Positions 1-11,630 of a DNA stretch of 64,000 nucleotides are shown in pieces. The DNA lies in assembly GCA_002099365.1 (NCBI GenBank), contig MSED01000001.1:3100001-3164000 (forward strand). The letters run 5' to 3'. The notes under the pieces were generated by a model. The model did no database searches. It was given only the letters and a program-made list of their open reading frames with translations, and had not been told where the DNA came from. A program made the translations under genes and the position numbers. The DNA is from Phialophora verrucosa (Eukaryota > Ascomycota > Eurotiomycetes > Chaetothyriales > Herpotrichiellaceae). Each line of letters starts with the position of its first letter. Within the stretch, counting starts at the first letter, position 1.

Positions 1-407
1 TCGAATTTATTCACGCTGCCATTCACCTCATCCCACATTCCCTTCCGCTCACGCCTCTTCTTCAACCGCCCTACAGCGTCTTCGACTTTCCTCGACATTC
101 GGTCTTGAACAACTTCCGCCCTTGCGAGTCCTCGTTCCTGTCTCCGTTTCTGCCCCCTTGTTAATGGCTTCTGTTTCTTCTTCGACTTTGTGACTCCGCT
201 GTGGGGGCGGGCGGCCAGTATTGGCGTTGCATCCGAGGCACGAGGTGCTTGCTTTATAGACTTGTCGACGTCGATCGAGGGGGAAGTTGCTCTCTTCGAG
301 GCTCGGGATCTGGGGTTTGCTGAGAAGTATTAGAGGCCAAGGTTGGTAATTTACATTGTGTGCGGAGGCCTACCTGTTGCATTCTTCGACTTTGCTGTCT
401 TCGCCAT
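1..407 (-). CDS. alb1: Alb1-like ribosome biogenesis protein, 3' end cut by window
   Basis: Exon 1 runs 407 to 374 (start MAKTAKSKN), followed by a 54-nt intron (320-373) with a GTAGGC donor and TTCTCAG acceptor. Exon 2 runs from 319 to the window edge. The first part of exon 2 reads SRASKRATSPSIDVDKS and the last part reads LTRGQKRRQERGLARAEVV then RKVEDAVGRLKKRRERKGMW. This is the basic, lysine/arginine-rich pattern of fungal Alb1, the small protein that works with Arx1 in export of 60S pre-ribosomes. The two parts lie in different frames: a one-base shift is needed near 240-260, where the second frame opens with PRASDATPILAARPHSGV. It could be a real frameshift, a sequence error or a missed intron (a GTCTAT donor in the IDVDKS codons could splice to the CCCCACAG acceptor). 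Identification is from family memory; the C-terminus is outside the window. Confidence 0.6.
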
Positions 408-698
408 GGCTGTAGATGTTGAAGCCCACTCTTTCACACTATGTATGCCCCTGATAGTCAAGGCGGGTGAGGCTGAGCAGATGTACGAGGTGCTGGCACA
501 ATCCAGAGTACTTTTCCAGGCTCAAAACAAGACATCGGCGAAGTTTCACCAATAATTAACCGACATGTGACGTAGCCGCTCAGCCTCGTCATGATCAACA
601 CCGGAACCTGCACCCTGGCATACACCTGCACCTAAACACGCTTCCACCGCCAAACCAATACTCACGAAGCTGATGCTTGCTTAGTAGAGCCACGCACT

Positions 699-3441
699 AT
701 GGCCCCTCCGCCATTGAAGCGCCAAAAGACGAATCCGATCGAAGAATCCAGACCACAGCCAACGCCCCAAGAACAGGCTCGGCAGGCTGCCAGCGTTCCT
801 CTTCCGCCAGATACGCCTCCAGTCAGCACATTGACTCCAAGGGACGAGAAGCGATCGGTAAGAGAGCTGCCTGGCTCCAAAACCTTATAAACTGATCCGT
901 CGACAGTCATGGCTGGCTCGAACATGGCCGCGCAAGGCTCCCCCACTGACTCAAACACACCGTGAGAGTGTGTCCTCGGCGTCTAGCAGCATCCCTTCCA
1001 CAATTACACCTGCTGCCCAAGAAGGCCCCTCGCCTACCCGGGAACGGACAAAGACCCAGAGATCGCCATCTTTGGCTATGACATTGGGGAAATCCACCTC
1101 GAACCGATCTCTGCCTATCAATGCCACTACTACGATTGTCAATGCCACCTCGGAAGCTGCAGCATCCCCGGGCAAGACACACCCACAATCAGGATTATCT
1201 TCGCAGACAAGGGATAATGGAATTGTGGGTAAGCAGGCGGCTAAAGACGAGCTGCGGCCGGAGAAGCCAGATGATAACCCAACACAATCCCCACCCGGCG
1301 TAGGGCCAACTCCTGAGACCTCACAACCGAACCCTGCACAACAGACCCTGCCAGAATCCCAGAGTATGTGGCTGAGCTGGCTGCCTGGCAAAAGAGACGG
1401 GGTGACAGCAAAGCCCACGGAAGTACGGGAGCCTTCACCCCAGCCAAAACCTGCCGAAGAAGCAGAAGCCCCTTCAGTGAGCGACGAAGCCGCTCAGCCT
1501 GCCAAACCGCAGCTCGAGATGACCGAACAGACTCACCAACCGTCTGTTAATGCAAGCAATAAAAGGAGTTGGTATCAAATGTGGAACAGCAGTGACCCAC
1601 CAGCGGAAGTCTCGAGCCAACAAGAGCCTGCTCCAGAGCCAGTGCAGCCCACCGCGGCAGGATCAACAGAAAGTGCAAAGACAGGAAGGGAACCAACGAA
1701 GAATCTGGACATTCCCCCTCCAAGCACACCAAAGGCGAAGGATGGCTCTCAAGCGTCTTCACTGGAGACCTCGCCTCCTCCACCTCTTCCTGGTGACGGA
1801 TCCAAGTCAGGATGGGTGTTTTGGTCTCGAGAAAGGAAGCGCCCGGAGTCCACCAAGTCCGAAAACGAGCCTCGTGTGGGCGAGATAGCAATATCGGATA
1901 CGCCCTCACAAGCACGACCGAAACGAGCATCGATCAGCCTTCAAGACGAAGCAGCTAGGCCAGTACTCAAGCCATCTCCTCAAGAAATCCAATCCAAGAA
2001 GGCTGCTGCGCAGAAGACTGCCGAACCCAAGCAGCAAATGCCAACCGAACAGTCAACACCAGCAAAATCCCAGAAGAAATCAACCTTCAAACAAGATTCT
2101 TCACGAACCACCAAAGCATCATCCTCGACAGCTGCTGCCACCGCGAACGAACCTCGTCCAGCCTCCCCTGCGCCATCACTCGACAAAAAGAAAGAAGACA
2201 CTAATCTGCTCCTTCCGCTTCTTCACGACACTATCACTCACGAAGAACAACCGTCCCTCCTCCAACAGCTCGCTCGTCTTCTCTACTACACCCGCGAGCC
2301 CAACGCCCACCAACACCTCTCTCTAACCCGCGATCCGCCACGCATAAAACGCGCCCTGGCGATCGGCGTGCATGGCTACTTCCCCGCCCCGATGGTGCGA
2401 TCAATCCTCGGCCAACCTACAGGTACGAGCATCAAATTCGCGGAAAAAGCCGCACAGAATATTCGACGTTATACAGCCTCTCAGGGATATGAGTGCGAAG
2501 TCAAAACAGCGGCATTGGAAGGGGAAGGTCGCATCGCCGAACGAGTTGAGCTGCTATGGAAACTTCTCTTGAATTGGATTGACGAGATCAGACGAAGTGA
2601 TTTCATTCTGATAGCGGCCCACTCCCAGGGTGTGCCCGTGGCGATCATGCTTGTCGCAAAATTAATCCACTTTGGCTGTCTGAATCCGACCGCCCGGGTC
2701 GGGGTATGCGCTATGGCAGGCGTGAACATAGGTCCCTTCCAGGACTACAAGTCGCCCTGGATCACGGGCTCTGCGGGCGAGCTATTCGAATTCACCAACC
2801 CGAATAGTAAAGTCTCAACGGACTACCTGGCCGCGATGACCGACTGCCTATATCACGGGGTCAAGGTCACATTCGTCGGCAGCATCGATGACCAACTCGT
2901 GTCCATGGAATCTTCCGTCTTCGCCCCCCTGACTCACCCGCACATCTACCGCGCCGTCAGCATCGACAGCCGCATCCACGCGCCAAACTTCCTCTCCAAC
3001 CTCGTGGGCTTCGTGCTCAAGCTTCGCAACGTCGGCGTCCCAGACCATGGCCTCATCCGTGAGCTCTCCACCCCGCTGGCCGGCTCGCTATACACGGGCG
3101 AAGGACACTCTCGACTCTACGAGGACGACGCCGTCTACGCCCTCGCCATCGCCTTCACCCTCGAGACCACCTCCCTCCCTAACACGCCGATCACTTCGTC
3201 GAAGCGGCCCGCCATCTCCGTGCCAAGTGATGGCAAATCCACCCCCTCGGGCTCCCAGGCCAGCAACCCGTATATCCTGCCGTTCGCCATGCGCGGGATC
3301 TTGGAAGAGGATATCGTCAAGAAGGACCTGCGGGACGAGGCCAAGAGGCTCCTGGAGCAGTTTGACGAATGGGAGCCCAAGACCAAGGTGTTGAAGGATG
3401 TGAAGTTCCGACTCGAGGGCGTGAGGAGTCAGTTGTTGTAG
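699..3441 (+). CDS. YMC020W-like alpha/beta hydrolase domain protein
   Basis: Two exons, 699-857 and 907-3441, joined by a 49-nt intron with a GTAAGA donor and GTCGACAG acceptor. The product is about 897 aa. The first ~480 residues are Pro/Ser/Lys-rich, low complexity and probably disordered, with repeated SWYQMWNS, GWVFWSRER and MWLSWLPGKR tryptophan patches. The C-terminal ~350 residues form a globular domain: RALAIGVHGYFP, then the nucleophile-elbow-like segment IAAHSQGVPVAIML, then GSIDDQLVSMESS. This arrangement matches the fungal family named after yeast YML020W, whose biochemical role is unknown. The serine of HSQG could be a nucleophile, but activity is not established. ATG 699 was preferred because the upstream exon keeps frame across a consensus intron. 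It is divergent from the Alb1-like gene with less than 300 bp between starts, so the two may share a promoter. Confidence 0.8.
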
Positions 3442-4237
3442 TGTTCCGTACGGAGTATGTGGTAATTGCCTGGCATGCACCGATTAGAGGGACATGAAGC
3501 GTGAGGTGTGATGGAACCACAAGCCACAAGCTGCAAGCTGCGATCCGGCTAGACCGATCGATCGTACCGACTGGAGCTCGTCCAAGTGCATGTTATTTTA
3601 CTGTACCATACCCTACCCTCCCACGCCGAGTATCACTATCACTGCGATAGGGCATCACCATGTGGATCTTTCAGTATACAAAAAGGTATGGAACGGGAAT
3701 TATATATGTCGGATACTCCGGGGTGCTGCGTAATGTCGTCTACCCTGTCAGCTCATACGTAATACCTCTGGCTCTTGTTTTAGAGGCGTAAATCTACGAG
3801 AGGGAGGGTGTGCTCGTGCTGTGCTGTGCTTTACATGGTACCATGCTCAAGCCGGCTGGAATGTTGGGCTGAGAATCAAGATGACTCGAGACGCATTGGG
3901 CGACGATGGCATTGTACATAGGAGGGTACCAATCATCAGATGCTAGGCGCACGATCTGAAACCTGAATAGGAATGTCAAATGTGCGATGGTAAGTATGCT
4001 TTCATGATCAATGCTAGGAATAAGCCGCTCAAAGAGTACTATGCTGGTAAAAGCGTCAATCTCAACTTATTCCCTCCGTTTTATGGTACCACATGTTTTC
4101 GCCGTGATGCGATGGCCGTTATCCTTGGATTCGTAAGTGAGCCGACTCTCCGTCGGCCTTTCGGTACCTTCCGCTCATACTGCCATGCCGCCCATGTGGG
4201 TTCGCCACGCTCCTGCTACAATGTCTTATCGTGACAA
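3442..4237. other. Intergenic, convergent 3' ends
   Basis: About 800 bp between the stops of the hydrolase gene and the FHA-RING gene. It should hold both 3' UTRs. I see no coding pattern, repeat or RNA gene. Confidence 0.6.
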
Positions 4238-6139
4238 TCAATTGCCATCAGCAACCTGAGCAACACTGGGGACAAGTAGCTGTCTCACATCCGACCTCCC
4301 AGCACTGCCATCAAACACGAAAGGTCCGGCGTTATTCCTAGGAGTCAACGGACCTTCCCCGCTTATTATCTCGGCTGGGTCAGGGGTCTGCATATTTGCG
4401 CGTCGGTGTTCAGGCTCAACGTCCAGCTCGGTATCATCTGCTCGATCGGGCATGTCGATATTACCATTCATGGTCGAAAGTTCGGGTGAAGCTGGATTTG
4501 TAGCCTGTCTTCGAGCTAACAGCCCAGAGGTTCTGATAGGTATTGGTGAAGAGGCGATGCCGTCAGTATTGATTTCGGGTTGGGTCACGGTAACGGGAGG
4601 GTTCTCCGGAATGCTCGAGGTATCCTGGTTGGCTTGCGAATCCGCAGTGACGGGCAAGTGGCGGGTCTCTGGCTCGCCCGTTACTTGTCCATTCATGTGC
4701 TCGGTTGACGCGGCATTTAGTCCATTGACCTGCTCCGTGTTGGCTTCAGTGGCTTGATTTTCTTGATCGTCTGTGTTGTCCATCCACTCGTCTATGTCGG
4801 ATTGAGCAAGGTCCACGTCCGCGGTGAGGTCGGAATACGCTCTGCAATTCGGACACTGAAACTGCGGATAAACACTGTTCTTGCCCTCAAGCAGAGGTCG
4901 AATACATTTATAATGCCAGACATGAGCACAAGGAGCAACAAATAATGCTTGGCAAGGCTAAGAACAATGTCAGCAATATCGGGGAGGAATCGAGTCGGCA
5001 ACTTACCAATACCGAACCCAAACAGATGGAACACTCCCCGTTATTGGCGTCTGCTGATGGCTGATCTCTCGCCAGGCTTTGCAGTTGCTGGTGCCTGGCC
5101 TTGCTGTGCACACTGTCAGGCTGCAACGTGGACAACGAGATGTGATGACCTACTTGAAGTTGTTCGCCTTCTTCTGCCATGCTCGATTGCATTCAATGCG
5201 GATCTTGACACACCGGAATATCATCTCTTCTCCTCCCCGAAAGTCAATGCCCAGCTGTACGATATCGCCGTCCTTGATAGGGAAAAGCCTTGACTCGGTG
5301 TTGGGCTGGCTCAGTCTGATATGGTTGAGAAACGTGCCGGACGAGGATGCGACATCCTTGATCTGCCATTGACCGTCGAGGAAACTAAACTCACAGTGTT
5401 TCCGACTGACCACTTTGGATTTGAAGCCCACGGGGGCATCGGAGGGACCGGTAGGATTGGCCGAGGGGACCCCCTCTCGTTCAGAGTAACGGCCGACTCG
5501 TATGATGGAATGTTCGCTGGGTAACGTCCTCGCAATGGGAGAGAAATTGAGCGAGGGTCTCCCATTTCTGATTTCCTGGTGAGGAAAGAAACGGATGGTG
5601 GGTAATTGCTGCCTCGCCTCTCCGTCCTGAGTGCCCGACTTGGAGGTGTTCCTCGGGTTCGTGGGTCTTGGGGTAGCTTCTGGCGCAGCTGCAGTGGCTA
5701 TATCAGCCTGGCGGCTATTACTTGCATTCCTCCGCGACGTTGAACTTCTATGTCTAGCCATCTCGTCTGTGGTATCTTGTTCAGCCTGGTCGATAGGGGC
5801 GTCTGAACCGGGTGCAGCCCGTGCAACACGGGGGGAGGGGCTTCTGGTATCGACCTGGCGAAGGTCTGGGGAAAGAGGGATCGTAGGTTCGTTAGGACGA
5901 GATATGCTCCGTCGTCGGGTTGTGGCAGGATCTGGCCGGTTGTCGTTGTAACTGAGGGATCTCTGAAAGTAGTGTCTCGGAGAGCGGGAGGGGGGCTCGT
6001 TTGGGCTGGTTCCACCCGACGACCGGTTGTGAGACAAAGCACGCAGGTAACTCAAGCCTCGGCGCCGTGCAGATGTGGTCCTATTGACGCTCGGGTCGCC
6101 AGCCGCTGGAGACGAAACGGCGGCAGGCGGAGAGATCAT
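4238..6139 (-). CDS. dma1: FHA-RING E3 ubiquitin ligase, Dma1/Chf-like
   Basis: Three exons: 6139-5154, 5103-5007 and 4957-4238, with introns of 50 and 49 nt. The product is about 600 aa. A Ser/Arg-rich N-terminus precedes an FHA domain at about residues 205-315 (IIRVGRYSER, then SRKHCEFSF, then DVASSSGTFLNHIRLS), which binds phosphothreonine peptides. A RING follows at about 354-400 (ECSICL, PCQALF, PCAHVWHYKCI, CPNCRAYSDL). The exon 2/exon 3 junction rebuilds CLGSVLPCQALF, which fixes the splice sites. The family (fission yeast Dma1, budding yeast Dma1/2, human CHFR and RNF8 relatives) works in spindle-position and mitotic checkpoints and septin control. The ~200-residue acidic, Asn/Thr/Pro-rich tail has no recognised domain. 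The order FHA then RING and the C3H2C3-like RING spacing are diagnostic. Confidence 0.9.
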
Positions 6140-7125
6140 GGGAGATGACGTGAATGTGAAGGACCGGTTCTCAAGATATGCGGCTGTCGACGGGGAGGGT
6201 GAATGCAGAGGTGAGAGCGACGCACTCCAGGAGACCCAACGGCAACCACGATAGTCAGCAGCAACGACAAGTGATCACGTCGTTCCCTCGCACGAAAGCA
6301 CTCAGGCAGGCTTCCACTCAGCTGTGCCCAAGCACTTTGAAACGGTTGTCAAGATCGATATGCTTGGAGGTAGGTACAGTAAACAGATGTTCGTATGCGC
6401 CCGCAATTCACTGGCGGGCTTCAGTGGGCACCGCAACAGGGATATCGGGACAAGCCCTCTTAAGGGGTCTCGTGCAGGCTCCAGGGGTCGTCGGATAGCG
6501 GAGAAGACGCCTATTGAGCCTAATAAGCGGGCCAACCGTGGAGGGTGAGGAGTGGCAAGGAGCTGTGTGTCCTGCTCGTACTTTGTACGTTTCTAATTGA
6601 TATCTGAAAGCTACGAATACTAGGAGGCGACGGACGGAAAGCAGAGTAATAAGCGACTGCGACCCTCTTTGTCTTTGATCAGCACCACAGTAAGTACAGG
6701 TACTCCATCTGACGAAGAGCCATCGATGTCATCAGGCATATCAAGTCGCTACCAGCGACGAATAGGCTTGGCGACCCCATGGCCAGAAGTACATCGTGAT
6801 CGCCTTTCGATCTCTACATTGATCGGCGGGTCACGGTTGCAATCGTCTGTCCCTACGAGCACGAAGTACTATGCTACTATCAGGTTATTATCGGACTAGC
6901 AACAGCGCGAGTAAATGGTCGATGAGTCCAGGCTGAGGCTCATGTCGCGATCCCAGACAGCAGCGAAGGCAGCCTATCAACTCAGCGGATTTCTTCTCCA
7001 CAGAAAGCTCCGCAGCGACCTTTACGTCGTGCGCTTTTTTGCCTGCGTGCATCATTCTACTTGACGGAGCAATCCATAGTCAATACCAACTCACCTTTAT
7101 CACTATCCCCAACATTGACGCCAAC
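6140..7125. other. Intergenic, divergent promoter region
   Basis: Nearly 1 kb between the starts of the Dma1-like gene (minus) and the MPP-alpha gene (plus). It carries both promoters and 5' UTRs. Short open frames here have no family resemblance and no splice logic. Confidence 0.55.
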
Positions 7126-8891
7126 ATGCGGACGGCGGCTGTCAGAGCTCTACGCAATGCGAAGCTGAGTACAAAGGCCCCGACAAGACTTGCGAGGAAT
7201 TATGCTACGTTCAGTGATTCCATCCAAAAAGTATGTTATCTCTGCTTTTACAATCACGCCGCCACTCCTCTGACTGCCTGGACTAGGATCCCGTCGAGTT
7301 AGATAATATCACACAGTTGTCTAACGGTGTCCGCGTCGCCACCGAGTCGCTTCCCGGCCCTTTCTCTGGTGTGGGAGTTTACATCGATGCCGGGTCCAGA
7401 TATGAGGACGAATCACTGCGAGGTGTAAGTCATATCGTTGACCGGCTAGCATTCAAGTCTACCAAGGCAAGAAGTGCAGATCAGATGCTGGAGGCACTGG
7501 AATCGCTGGGAGGCAACATTCAATGTGCCTCTTCCAGAGAAGCCTTGATGTACCAGTCCGCAACCTTCAACGCCAGTGTCCCGGACACGGTCGCCTTGCT
7601 CGCAGAGACCATTCGAGACCCGTTGATCACAGACCAAGAGGTGGAACAACAACTGCAGACCGCGGAGTATGAGATTCAAGAGATATGGGCCAAGCCAGAT
7701 TTGATCATTCCGGAATTGTTGCATATGGCCGCTTACAAAGACAACACTCTGGGCCACCCGCTGCTATGTCCTCGAGAAAGGTTGCCTTACATCAACAGAG
7801 ATCTGATCGAGAAATATCGAAGTACATTTTACAAACCTGAGCGGATAGTGGTCGCATTTGCTGGGATTCAACACGACGAAGCAGTGCGATTAGCGGAAAA
7901 GTATTTCGGAGATATGGCGAAGTCGGCCAGCCCTTCAGTATCACAGCCTGCTACAGAGTCGTCGAAGCCCGACTCACCACCTTTCAACCCGCCCTCGCAG
8001 ACAGCCCCTCCACAGTCTTCTACGAGCAAACTGCTATCGAAGATTCCCGGATTCAACACCTTCTCAACCTCGGCTCCTCACCAAGCCACCGTATCGCCCC
8101 TTGATCCATCGCTAATCCAACCTCGACCCGATTCTCTTCTCACCATGGCCTCCCACTATACTGGGGGCTATCTTGCACTCCCAACACTTCCTCCTCCGCC
8201 CAACAAATTCACCATACCCCTTTCTTACGTTCATATTGCCTTTGAAGGCCTTCCGATATCATCTGAAGACATCTATGCTCAGGCCACGTTGCAAACGCTC
8301 CTCGGAGGAGGGGGATCTTTCTCCGCGGGCGGTCCCGGCAAAGGGATGTATTCCCGATTGTACACGAATGTCCTCAATCAACATGGCTGGGTTGAGAGCT
8401 GCGTTGCGTTTAACCACAGCTACACCGACAGCGGTCTGTTCGGTATTGCAGGCGCTTGCGAGCCTGGGCGAGTTGGTCACATGGTTGATGTGATCTGCCG
8501 AGAACTTCAAGCGCTCACATTGGAGTCGGGCTTCTCCAGCCTGAATCTTGCCGAAGTCAACCGCGCCAAAAATCAGCTCCGATTTAGCCTGCTCATGAAC
8601 CTTGAGTCACGGTTAGTTGAGCTGGAGGATCTTGGCCGCCAAGTTCAAGTCCATGGTCGAAAAGTCGGTGTAAAAGAGATGTGTGAGAAGATCGATGCAC
8701 TCACTGTGGATGACCTTCGACGAGTCGCGACGCAAATCTTCACCGGCAAAGTGGACAACAACGGCCACGGAAGCGGCGCACCAACGGTGGTCATACAGGA
8801 AGGAGAGGATGCAAACGGCAAAAAGGTCAAACAAATACCGTGGGAGGATGTACAGTCGCGCATCGCGAGATGGAAGTTGGGAAGATTGTAG
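7126..8891 (+). CDS. mas2: Mitochondrial processing peptidase, alpha subunit
   Basis: Two exons, 7126-7230 and 7287-8891, with a 56-nt intron; about 569 aa. The N-terminus (MRTAAVRALRNAKLSTKAP) is a basic amphipathic matrix-targeting presequence. The M16-type peptidase fold follows: ITQLSNGVRVATESLPGPF, GVSHIVDRLAFKST at the place where the beta subunit has its HxxEH zinc site, and the glycine-rich substrate-binding loop GGGGSFSAGGPGKGMYSRLY near residue 350. Loss of HxxEH together with presence of the glycine-rich loop identifies the non-catalytic alpha subunit. That subunit recognises presequences and pairs with MPP-beta to cleave them in the matrix. A ~70-residue Pro/Ser-rich insertion (about residues 235-305) separates the two halves. 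It is an essential housekeeping gene with nothing broken. Confidence 0.93.
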
Positions 8892-9413
8892 AATTTACGC
8901 TCACCTCAGGTATGTGTGCCTCTGAACTGTACTATATCTACTCTGGCTTGCGACAAAGGCGGCATTCGCAGTAAAGGCGTTCGATCACTCCTCCCATCGA
9001 AAATCCATTTCACTCCAGCAAGGCACGAGAGAAGGCACTTTGTTTTGCACCTTCTTGTTAGCCTGCCTCTACGTTTTGCGATCGAAGAGGCGCTCCTGCA
9101 GTTTGTCGCAGACGATGCTTTTCTTCAGCAGCAAACACGCCTCGACGACTTCTTTCTATTCCTCACCACTTCACCACTTTCTCTACAGTCTACCCAGAAT
9201 CGTCAAGTTGCAAGTTCAAACCCGCATTTCCAGTACAGTCGCTTTGTTGCATGTCTTGTTTTGTATCCTGGTCTTCATATCCATCAGTCCCGACAACGAG
9301 TCATTTGCAGTCACACCACGTGTCTTCCAGAGGTGTCCCCCCGTCGCAACTGCAATCATTGGAAGGAGCCAAGTCTCGACTGCCACAGCTCAGTCTTTTC
9401 CTAGTCGAAGCAA
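8892..9413. other. Intergenic, pyrimidine-rich leader region
   Basis: The stretch from about 9150 to 9300 is rich in C and T runs, as in many ascomycete promoters and 5' UTRs. It fits a leader of the ORF starting at 9414. No conserved gene is visible. Confidence 0.4.
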
Positions 9414-10085
9414 ATGGCCTCCTCGACGTTCAATTCTCGCCCCCGCCATCACGACTATATCGGTCGTTTGTGCGACAAAGGAACTGCGCATGGGGGGAAT
9501 TGTCGAGCAGGATACACCGTCGACCACAACACACACAAGAAGGCATCACTCTGTGAAGATCTTGTTGCCAAGGGTGTGCTGCCAGCCAGAAACGCACGCC
9601 GATGGGCAGATGCTGCAGTGGAAGGAACTTCACCGGCATGCAGAGGTTGCTTGTGGACTGGACTCCATGCAGCGATGCTTTCTCTCCCGCAGTGGACGGC
9701 CACTGACCTTGGAGTACGCGCCGTTCTGGTCGATGATGCTCAGGACTGCCATGATGCCATGACCCAGAAACATGGTGGTGTGACTACCAACACTCGAAGC
9801 GTTGTCGACCCTACCGATCCAGAACTCCAGAAATGGTTGGCGGGAGCTTCCCATGACCGACCGATCAGAATTGGTGCATACCGGCGCGCTCGATCATTTA
9901 CAGCGCAATACCTTACGTCGGACAGTGCTTGTCAATATCTCTCTTTGCTCGAGAATTTCAGGAATATTCTCCTTTCGTGCTCCACGACGCTCGCGGCTTT
10001 CTCCTCAGATATTGTCCCGAAGACGAAGCATGAACCGCGCAACATTCAAGAGAAGGAGTTTGTCGAGTATTTTGATGTCGTTTGA
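9414..10085 (+). CDS. Hypothetical protein, orphan ORF
   Basis: An ATG-started frame of 223 codons beginning MASSTFNSRPRHHDYIG and ending EKEFVEYFDVV. I recognise no domain. The composition is mixed and soluble, with ten cysteines and several histidines in the first 130 residues (RLCDKGTAHGGNC, ACRGCLWTG, DDAQDCHDA), no signal peptide and no membrane segment. A pyrimidine-rich stretch upstream fits a promoter/leader. A second long frame (9040-9762) overlaps it in another phase, so coding status rests on length and start context only. It could be a lineage-specific gene, an exon of a longer spliced gene, or a chance ORF. Confidence 0.35.
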   Translation: MASSTFNSRPRHHDYIGRLCDKGTAHGGNCRAGYTVDHNTHKKASLCEDLVAKGVLPARNARRWADAAVEGTSPACRGCLWTGLHAAMLSLPQWTATDLGVRAVLVDDAQDCHDAMTQKHGGVTTNTRSVVDPTDPELQKWLAGASHDRPIRIGAYRRARSFTAQYLTSDSACQYLSLLENFRNILLSCSTTLAAFSSDIVPKTKHEPRNIQEKEFVEYFDVV

Positions 10086-10208
10086 TGCGAGATGCACCAT
10101 TAGGAGAACGAGTTGTCTCTCCTGGACCGACCCGTATCGGCTTCTTATGTGGAGTCTATTTAGCTATTATCAAGAATTGGAATAGTCCTCTTTGTTTGGT
10201 GCGGCGGT

Positions 10209-11075
10209 CTATCCTTGCGCTGCCAACAAGTCCTTGTACCCTCCGTTCGCCGGTATCAACTGTCCATTGATGCACCTTGCCTCCTCGCTCGCCAGAAAAC
10301 CAACCACAAAGGCAATATCCTCTGGGAGTCCCATACGTTTCTCAGTCGTGATTGGCTCGATCGCCTTGTCAATCATTGATTGTCCCAAGGCTTCAGCAGC
10401 TGCCAGTGTTGCACCAGATCGAGTCGGCCCGACACTGACACTGTTGAAAGTCGCACCGGTCTTTAACCCGAGCACAACCGCCAGCGATCGTGTGATACTC
10501 TCAAGTGCCGCCTTTGAAGCACCGTATGTCAAGATTGGGTCGATGTTCGCCAACTTTCCTGAGACGCTGGAGATGTTGATGACTCGCCCGCCCTTTGGTG
10601 GGAGATAGGGCAAGGTGGAATTGATGATGCTCATGGGTGCGAAGACATTCCCTTGCATCATCTTGTTGAAAGTCTCGAGGGTAGTCCCAGTAAATGGCCG
10701 GATGAGAGCCATGTCCAGCAAAGCAGCATTGTTGACCACAATGTCGATCCGTTCGGTGCCCAGTCCTTCGACAGTCCTCGATATGAGGTTGGGCCCGATG
10801 GATGGGTCCAGAACGTCAGCTTGGATGGCGACTGCTTTCAAGGATGGCGAGATTGCAAGGCATTCGGCGAGCGTGTTCTCTGCGCCTTTGGAGTTGGTGG
10901 CGTACGTTATGGCAAGAGCGGCGATGCCCTTGCGCACAAACTGCAACGCTATGGCTGCTCCTATCCCCTGTGAGCCGCCCGTAACCAGGGCTACTTTGCC
11001 GTGGAGCGAGGAAGGCGACTGAGATGCTTCGAACTGTGTCATTCTGGGGTTGCAGTCAATTGGAGTCCGCTGCAT
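10209..11075 (-). CDS. Short-chain dehydrogenase/reductase, classical type
   Basis: Intronless, 288 aa from ATG 11075; a second in-frame ATG at 11042 gives 277 aa. Classical SDR signature: the cofactor loop TGGSQGIG at about residues 32-39, NNAALL in the NNAG position, INISSVSG holding the catalytic serine, and YGASK with Tyr and Lys near residues 187-191. The C-terminus has MGLPEDIAFVVGFLASEEA then INGQLIPANGG, typical of 3-oxoacyl-ACP-reductase-like and versicolorin-reductase-like SDRs. It should reduce or oxidise a ketone/alcohol with NAD(P)(H); the substrate is not predictable. It is divergent from the bZIP-type regulator at 11631 with 555 bp between starts, which suggests shared or cross regulation. 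Confidence 0.85.
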   Translation of the reverse strand: MQRTPIDCNPRMTQFEASQSPSSLHGKVALVTGGSQGIGAAIALQFVRKGIAALAITYATNSKGAENTLAECLAISPSLKAVAIQADVLDPSIGPNLISRTVEGLGTERIDIVVNNAALLDMALIRPFTGTTLETFNKMMQGNVFAPMSIINSTLPYLPPKGGRVINISSVSGKLANIDPILTYGASKAALESITRSLAVVLGLKTGATFNSVSVGPTRSGATLAAAEALGQSMIDKAIEPITTEKRMGLPEDIAFVVGFLASEEARCINGQLIPANGGYKDLLAAQG

Positions 11076-11630
11076 GTCTATCTGAAAGCAAACTTGGCTG
11101 TCTTGGGTATTTCAGCTCCTGGAGATCGAACCGTGGCCATTCCGTGTCACACAGGCATTTATATCTTCTTTCCAGTGGACACCAATTTGCGGCCGACCTG
11201 GTCTCCATGGTTGTTGATCGGTCAGCTTCATACTTATGACCATACCATGACAGCTCATCCGCTGCAAGACTCCTCTCTTGCTCATGATGTTGCTGCTACC
11301 GAGACCAGTGACCGCAAATCACGCAAGGCTGAGAAGTATACTATGTGGGGTGTTATGCAATTGGATTACCCCCCTGTCGCCTTGGCTGCTGATCTGGGCT
11401 GTCGGCGACTGGTTGGCCACAAGACTGTCGGCCGATGCTTCGGACGAGCGGTCATTGGCCGACCAACTTGATTTGCCTCAGTTATTGCTGTCGCCTTCGA
11501 CATTCTCTGTCATCGAGGACGTCGCTGACGGTAGTTGAGTGTCTTCACGGTGAGGTTTGTCACAGACGAGACGAGCCGGCCAGACATTTGGGGATCTCGA
11601 GGAGGGCTAGAGTTGCTTTCGGTCGGCAGA
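11076..11630. other. Intergenic, divergent promoter of SDR and bZIP-type regulator
   Basis: It separates the two divergent starts. Long overlapping frames (for example 11001-11471) lack domain content and are taken as chance. No clear palindromic operator was found by eye. Confidence 0.45.

Noticed and set aside
9040..9762. 240-codon frame overlapping the 9414 ORF
   Set aside because: It does not start at ATG context of note, has no domain, and its sequence follows the pyrimidine-rich leader; treated as a shadow frame.
11001..11471. 156-codon plus-strand frame in the SDR/bZIP promoter
   Set aside because: Overlaps the SDR start on the other strand, no domain, no splice continuity.
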